Shown: piece after piece, positions 59,962 through 64,000 of the stretch
How positions within the stretch are numbered: the first letter of the stretch is position 1
How the letters are laid out: each line of letters starts with the position of its first letter
Source: Alphaproteobacteria bacterium
Lineage (GTDB): Bacteria; Pseudomonadota; Alphaproteobacteria; SHVV01
Assembly: GCA_016869275.1 (NCBI GenBank)
Contig: VGEO01000002.1
Span: 1-64,000, forward strand
Length of the DNA stretch: 64,000 nt
Direction: 5' to 3'
Translations under genes and position numbers: made by a program
The notes under the pieces: model-generated
What the model was told of the DNA's origin: nothing
The model's database searches: none
Seen by the model: the letters and a program-made list of their open reading frames with translations, nothing else

Positions 59962-60624
59962 TCACGGAATGCTGGGCCCGGAGTCGGTGAAGACGAACAG
60001 GCGGATATCGAGGGCGAGATTGGTCTCGACGTCGAACAGCGAGACCTTGGTTTCGAACTTTTGCGGATCGGTGACGATCCACTGCCTGAGTTCAAGCGGC
60101 TCGGCCCCGAACACGAGCGTGATGTCGCCATCGTCCTTGCGCTCGGTGTCGTAGGCGGTGACGTAGATCAAGCCGGGCTCGGTGCGCAGCGACTTGACGG
60201 CGACGCGGCCCGAGAGCTTGACCTCGCGCGCGACCAGGAAGCCGATCGGGGTCGAGCCCAGCGGAACGCGATCGACCTGGTCGAGCTTCTTGTCCCATAC
60301 CACGAGCCAAGTGCCGTCGGCGACGATCAGGAGCGGCGTCGGCGGGTCGTACTGAAAGCGAATCCGCCCGGGGCGGCGCATGAAGACCAGGCCCTCGGCA
60401 ATGCGCCCGTCGGGCGCGATCTGCAGAAATCGGCCTTTGAACGACTGCACGCTGTTGAGATAGGTCTCGATCCGCGCGATCTGCGGGTCGACGACGACGC
60501 CCGGCCGCGCGCCGGTCTGGGCGCCGGCACCGCCGCCGTCCACGACCGCCGCGGCGAGGATGATGCCCGCGAGCGCGCCGCGGATCGGGGCGAGCAATCC
60601 ACGCCGCGCCGTCGCACGCGTCAT
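59962..60624 (-). CDS. lolA: Outer-membrane lipoprotein carrier protein LolA
   Basis: 220 aa; FKGRFLQIAPDGRIAEGLVFMRRPGRIRFQYDPP; immediately downstream of ftsK. Confidence 0.9.
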   Translation of the reverse strand: MTRATARRGLLAPIRGALAGIILAAAVVDGGGAGAQTGARPGVVVDPQIARIETYLNSVQSFKGRFLQIAPDGRIAEGLVFMRRPGRIRFQYDPPTPLLIVADGTWLVVWDKKLDQVDRVPLGSTPIGFLVAREVKLSGRVAVKSLRTEPGLIYVTAYDTERKDDGDITLVFGAEPLELRQWIVTDPQKFETKVSLFDVETNLALDIRLFVFTDSGPSIP

Positions 60625-63023
60625 TCGAGCGCGTCGATATCGCGGCCCAGCACCTCGCGCTTACCGACGTGATTGGCCTGCGTGACCACGCCCTCGCGCT
60701 CCATCCGCTCCATGATGCGGGCGGCGCGGTTGTAGCCGATCTGCAAGTGCCGTTGCACGAAACTGGTCGAGGCCTTGCGCTCGCGGCAGACCAGCGCGAC
60801 CGCTTGATCGTAGAGCGCATCGGCTTCGCCGCCGGCATCTTCGTCGCCGAACGGCTGATCGGGCTCTTCGGTGACGGCATCGACGTATTGCGGGACGCCC
60901 TGGGTTTTCAGGTAGGAGACGACACGCTCGACCTCGCCGTCGGAAACGAACGGGCCATGGACGCGGGTGATGCGCCCGCCCGACTGACGAAACAGCATGT
61001 CGCCGGAGCCGAGCAGTTGCTCGGCGCCCTGCTCCTCGAGAATGGTCCGGCTATCGACCTTGGACGTGACCTGGAAGCTCACCCGGGTCGGGAAGTTCGC
61101 TTTGATGGTGCCGGTGATGACGTCGACCGACGGTCGTTGCGTCGCCATGATGATGTGGATGCCGGCGGCGCGCGCCATTTGCGACAGCCGCTGCACCGCG
61201 GTCTCGATCTCCTTGCCGGCGACGATCATGAGGTCGGCCATCTCGTCGACGATGACGACAATGAACGGCATCGGCTGAAGATCGAGCATCTGCTCCTCGA
61301 ACAGCGGCGCGCCGGTTTGCTGGTCGAACCCCGTCTGCACTGTCCGCTTGATGACCTCGCCCTTGGCTTCGGCCTCGGCGAGGCGCTCGTTGTAGCCGGC
61401 GATGTTGCGGACGCCCAGTCGCGACATCGCGCGGTAGCGGGTCTCCATCTCGCGCACCACCCACTTGAGCGCGACCACCGCCTTGCCCGGGTCGGTCACG
61501 ACCGGCGCCAGCAAGTGCGGGATACCCTCGTAGACCGACAGCTCGAGCATCTTGGGGTCGATCAGGATCAGGCGGCACTGCTGCGGCGACAGCCGATAGA
61601 GCAGCGACAAGATCATGGTATTGATCGCGACCGACTTGCCCGATCCGGTGGTGCCGGCGATCAGGAGATGCGGCATGCGGGCCAAGTCGGCGATCACCGG
61701 TTCGCCGGCGATGGTCTTGCCGAGCGCGAGCGTCAGGTGCGACTGGGTGTTCTCGTAGTCGGCGCTCGCCAGCATTTCGCGCAGCACCACCGTCTCGCGC
61801 TTGGCGTTGGGGATCTCGAGTCCGATTACGTTCTTGCCCGGGACCACGGCGCCGCGCACCGAAACCACGCTCATCGAGCGGGCGATATCGTCGGAAAGGC
61901 CGATCACGCGCGAGGTCTTGACGCCCGGCGCCGGCTCGAACTCGTAGAGGGTGACGACCGGGCCGGGCTGAATCTGGGTGATCGCGCCGCGGACGCCGAA
62001 GTCGTTCAGGACCGCTTCGAGCAGACGGGCGTTCTGCTTGAGCGCGTCGTCATTGGCGTTCTCGCCGCCCTTGCGCGGCTCGGGCGCCGACAGGTGGCTC
62101 AAGGGCGGCAGGTGGTACTCGCCCGGGACGAGGTCGAGCGTTGGCTGCTTCTCGGCGGCAACGCGCTTCCCGGACTCGACCTTGGCGCTGCGCTTGGCGA
62201 CTTTGGGCGCCGCGATCGGGTCGGCACCGTCGTCGCGCGTCGCGGTGAGCGCGGGTCGGACCGGGTTGGCCTCCGCGGTTTCGCCCTCGTCCCCGAGATA
62301 AGGGTCGCGCCGGATCGCCGGCGCGCGTTCGCGCACCGCCGGCGCCGGCGGCGGTTCGGGCGCGATCCACAGGCCGATGCGATGCACGGTTCGGGCGGTC
62401 CAGGTGAGGGCACCGGCGATCGCGAGCGGCGTGCGAGAAATAGCGCGCCATTCGGCGCCGGCCAATCCGAGCGCGACCGCCAATGACGGGATCGCGAGCG
62501 CGAGCGCGAGGACGATGACGCTCGGCTCGGCGGGAAGGCCATCGACCATCGCCGCCGCGGCGCGCGCTTCGCGCCACAACAGATCGCCGATCCACCCGCC
62601 GGCGCCCGCCTTGAGCGGCCAGGCGGCCGGGAGCGGGATCGCCGCGACGAGGACGGTGGCGCCGACGAGCGCGAACGGGACGAGGACGACGCGGAGAACG
62701 TAATGGCTCAAACCCCGGTGCGACCCGATCCGCCAGGCCCAGGCGACCAAGAGGATCGGCACCAGCGCGGCGGTCGCGCCGATCGTCTGCAGGAGCAGGT
62801 CAGCGACCAGCGCGCCCGGCGTGCCGAGCAGGTTCTGGGCGGCGTGCGGGCTCGCGGTATTGAGGCTGGGATCGGCGGCGTCGAACGACGCGAGCGCGAC
62901 CGCCAGCGCGACGGCGAGGGCAAACAGCACGGTCGCGCCGATTTCGACCAATCGCCGGTGCAAGAACTGGCGCAGCGGTTCGGGCAGAAAAGCCAAGCGT
63001 TGCGAGGGAGCCGATCGGGTCAT
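60621..63023 (-). CDS. ftsK: DNA translocase FtsK
   Basis: 800 aa; N-terminal TMs, GTTGSGKSVAINTMILSLLYR, TQRPSVDVITGTIKANFPTRVSF, gamma-domain RKASTSFVQRHLQIGYNRAARIMERME. Confidence 0.97.
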   Translation of the reverse strand: MTRSAPSQRLAFLPEPLRQFLHRRLVEIGATVLFALAVALAVALASFDAADPSLNTASPHAAQNLLGTPGALVADLLLQTIGATAALVPILLVAWAWRIGSHRGLSHYVLRVVLVPFALVGATVLVAAIPLPAAWPLKAGAGGWIGDLLWREARAAAAMVDGLPAEPSVIVLALALAIPSLAVALGLAGAEWRAISRTPLAIAGALTWTARTVHRIGLWIAPEPPPAPAVRERAPAIRRDPYLGDEGETAEANPVRPALTATRDDGADPIAAPKVAKRSAKVESGKRVAAEKQPTLDLVPGEYHLPPLSHLSAPEPRKGGENANDDALKQNARLLEAVLNDFGVRGAITQIQPGPVVTLYEFEPAPGVKTSRVIGLSDDIARSMSVVSVRGAVVPGKNVIGLEIPNAKRETVVLREMLASADYENTQSHLTLALGKTIAGEPVIADLARMPHLLIAGTTGSGKSVAINTMILSLLYRLSPQQCRLILIDPKMLELSVYEGIPHLLAPVVTDPGKAVVALKWVVREMETRYRAMSRLGVRNIAGYNERLAEAEAKGEVIKRTVQTGFDQQTGAPLFEEQMLDLQPMPFIVVIVDEMADLMIVAGKEIETAVQRLSQMARAAGIHIIMATQRPSVDVITGTIKANFPTRVSFQVTSKVDSRTILEEQGAEQLLGSGDMLFRQSGGRITRVHGPFVSDGEVERVVSYLKTQGVPQYVDAVTEEPDQPFGDEDAGGEADALYDQAVALVCRERKASTSFVQRHLQIGYNRAARIMERMEREGVVTQANHVGKREVLGRDIDALE

Positions 63024-63041
63024 CTCAAAGGACCTCTTTCA

Positions 63042-64000
63042 TCACAGCACGCGGGCGAGCGCGTCGAGCGCCGCCTCGGTTTCGTCGAGCTCATCGACCA
63101 GCGCCACCCGAATATAGGGTGCGCCGGGGACCGAACCGTCGGCGGTGGGGCGCGAGAGGTACCCGCCCGGCAGCACGCGCACCCCGGCTTCGCGCCACAG
63201 CGTTTTGGCGGCGCGTTCGCCGTCGCCGACATCGAGCCACAGAAAAAAAGCGCCGTCCGGCCGATAGAAGCCGAAGCGCTCGCCGAGTACACGGGCGGCG
63301 ACGTCGAACTTGGCACGGTAGAGCGCGCGGTTGGCGTCGACATGGGCTTCGTCCGACCACAACGCGGTGGCGGCGGCGAACACCGGCAGCGGAATTTGCG
63401 CGCAGCTATAGTTCCGGAGCTGGACGAACTGCTTCAGCAGGTCGGGGTCGCCGGCGACGAAGCCGCAGCGGAGACCGGGAACGCTCGACCGTTTGGAGAG
63501 CGAATGGAATACCAGCACGTTCGCGAGCCCGCCGCCCTCTTTCGCGCACACTTCGAGCGCGCCGGCGGGGGCGCGGTCGGCGAAGATCTCGGCGTAGCAT
63601 TCGTCGATTGCCAGGACCGCGTCGTGGGCGCGCACGCGGGCGATCAGTTTGGCGAGGTATGCAGGGTCGGCGACCGCGCCTTGCGGGTTCGCGGGCGAGC
63701 ACAAATAGACCAGCGCGGTGCGGGCGAAATCGGCATCGCTCACCCGGTCGAAATCGGGCAAGTACCCGGTCTCCTTGCGCGCCGGCAGATAGCGCGGCTC
63801 GGCGCCGGCCGCGACCGCGGCGCCGGCGTAGGGGTGATAGAACGGGTTAGGCATCAGGACGAGCGGCTTTGCGCCGCCCTTGACCTCGGGCACCACGAGC
63901 AGCGCCAGGAGAAAGAGCCCTTCGCGGGTGCCGTTCAGCGGAACGATGTGACGGTCGGGTTCGATCATGCCGGCGGGCAGCCGGTAGCGCCGGGTCAGCC
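63042..64000 (-). CDS. PLP-dependent aminotransferase class I/II (N-terminus beyond window)
   Basis: LNGTREGLFLLALLV, YLCSPANPQGAVAD, AIDECYAEI, HSLSKRSSVPGLRCGFVAGD. Confidence 0.92.
   Translation of the reverse strand, partial: LTRRYRLPAGMIEPDRHIVPLNGTREGLFLLALLVVPEVKGGAKPLVLMPNPFYHPYAGAAVAAGAEPRYLPARKETGYLPDFDRVSDADFARTALVYLCSPANPQGAVADPAYLAKLIARVRAHDAVLAIDECYAEIFADRAPAGALEVCAKEGGGLANVLVFHSLSKRSSVPGLRCGFVAGDPDLLKQFVQLRNYSCAQIPLPVFAAATALWSDEAHVDANRALYRAKFDVAARVLGERFGFYRPDGAFFLWLDVGDGERAAKTLWREAGVRVLPGGYLSRPTADGSVPGAPYIRVALVDELDETEAALDALARVL

Overview
The window is 64 kb of high-GC chromosome that reads as an alphaproteobacterium, probably Rhodospirillales-like; this placement comes from gene content and synteny only. 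It is almost entirely protein-coding. I saw no rRNA, tRNA, CRISPR array or transposase. The left and centre carry a typical origin-proximal gene set: Tim44-like/mltA, secB, dnaQ-coaE-aroE-maf, hemE-hemH-hemJ-rho, mnmE-mnmG-rsmG-parA-parB, holA-lptE-leuS. There is a perfect parS palindrome inside rsmG and a degenerate second copy between mnmE and mnmG. Accessory parts include lutABC, a porin, a TPR/glycosyltransferase/sulfotransferase island, and a nearly gapless 11-gene minus-strand run (43566-56213) joining six glycan-type genes and a small membrane protein to a peptide-type ABC transporter. The right end carries xth, an Fe-S flavin reductase, lolA, ftsK and a truncated aminotransferase. The most notable sequence-level observations are: (i) mnmE and rsmG lack any ATG/GTG/TTG start ahead of their conserved N-termini; (ii) parS doubles as the RsmG 'VSRET' codons; (iii) there are two clear pseudogenes, a 2OG-Fe(II) oxygenase with two in-frame TAGs and a class III nucleotide cyclase with two stops and about four frameshifts; (iv) there is an exact 28-bp tandem duplication in the tim44/secB divergent promoter region. 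I did not find a convincingly novel defence or mobile system. The 11-gene glycan/ABC run is the best candidate for an undescribed functional unit.
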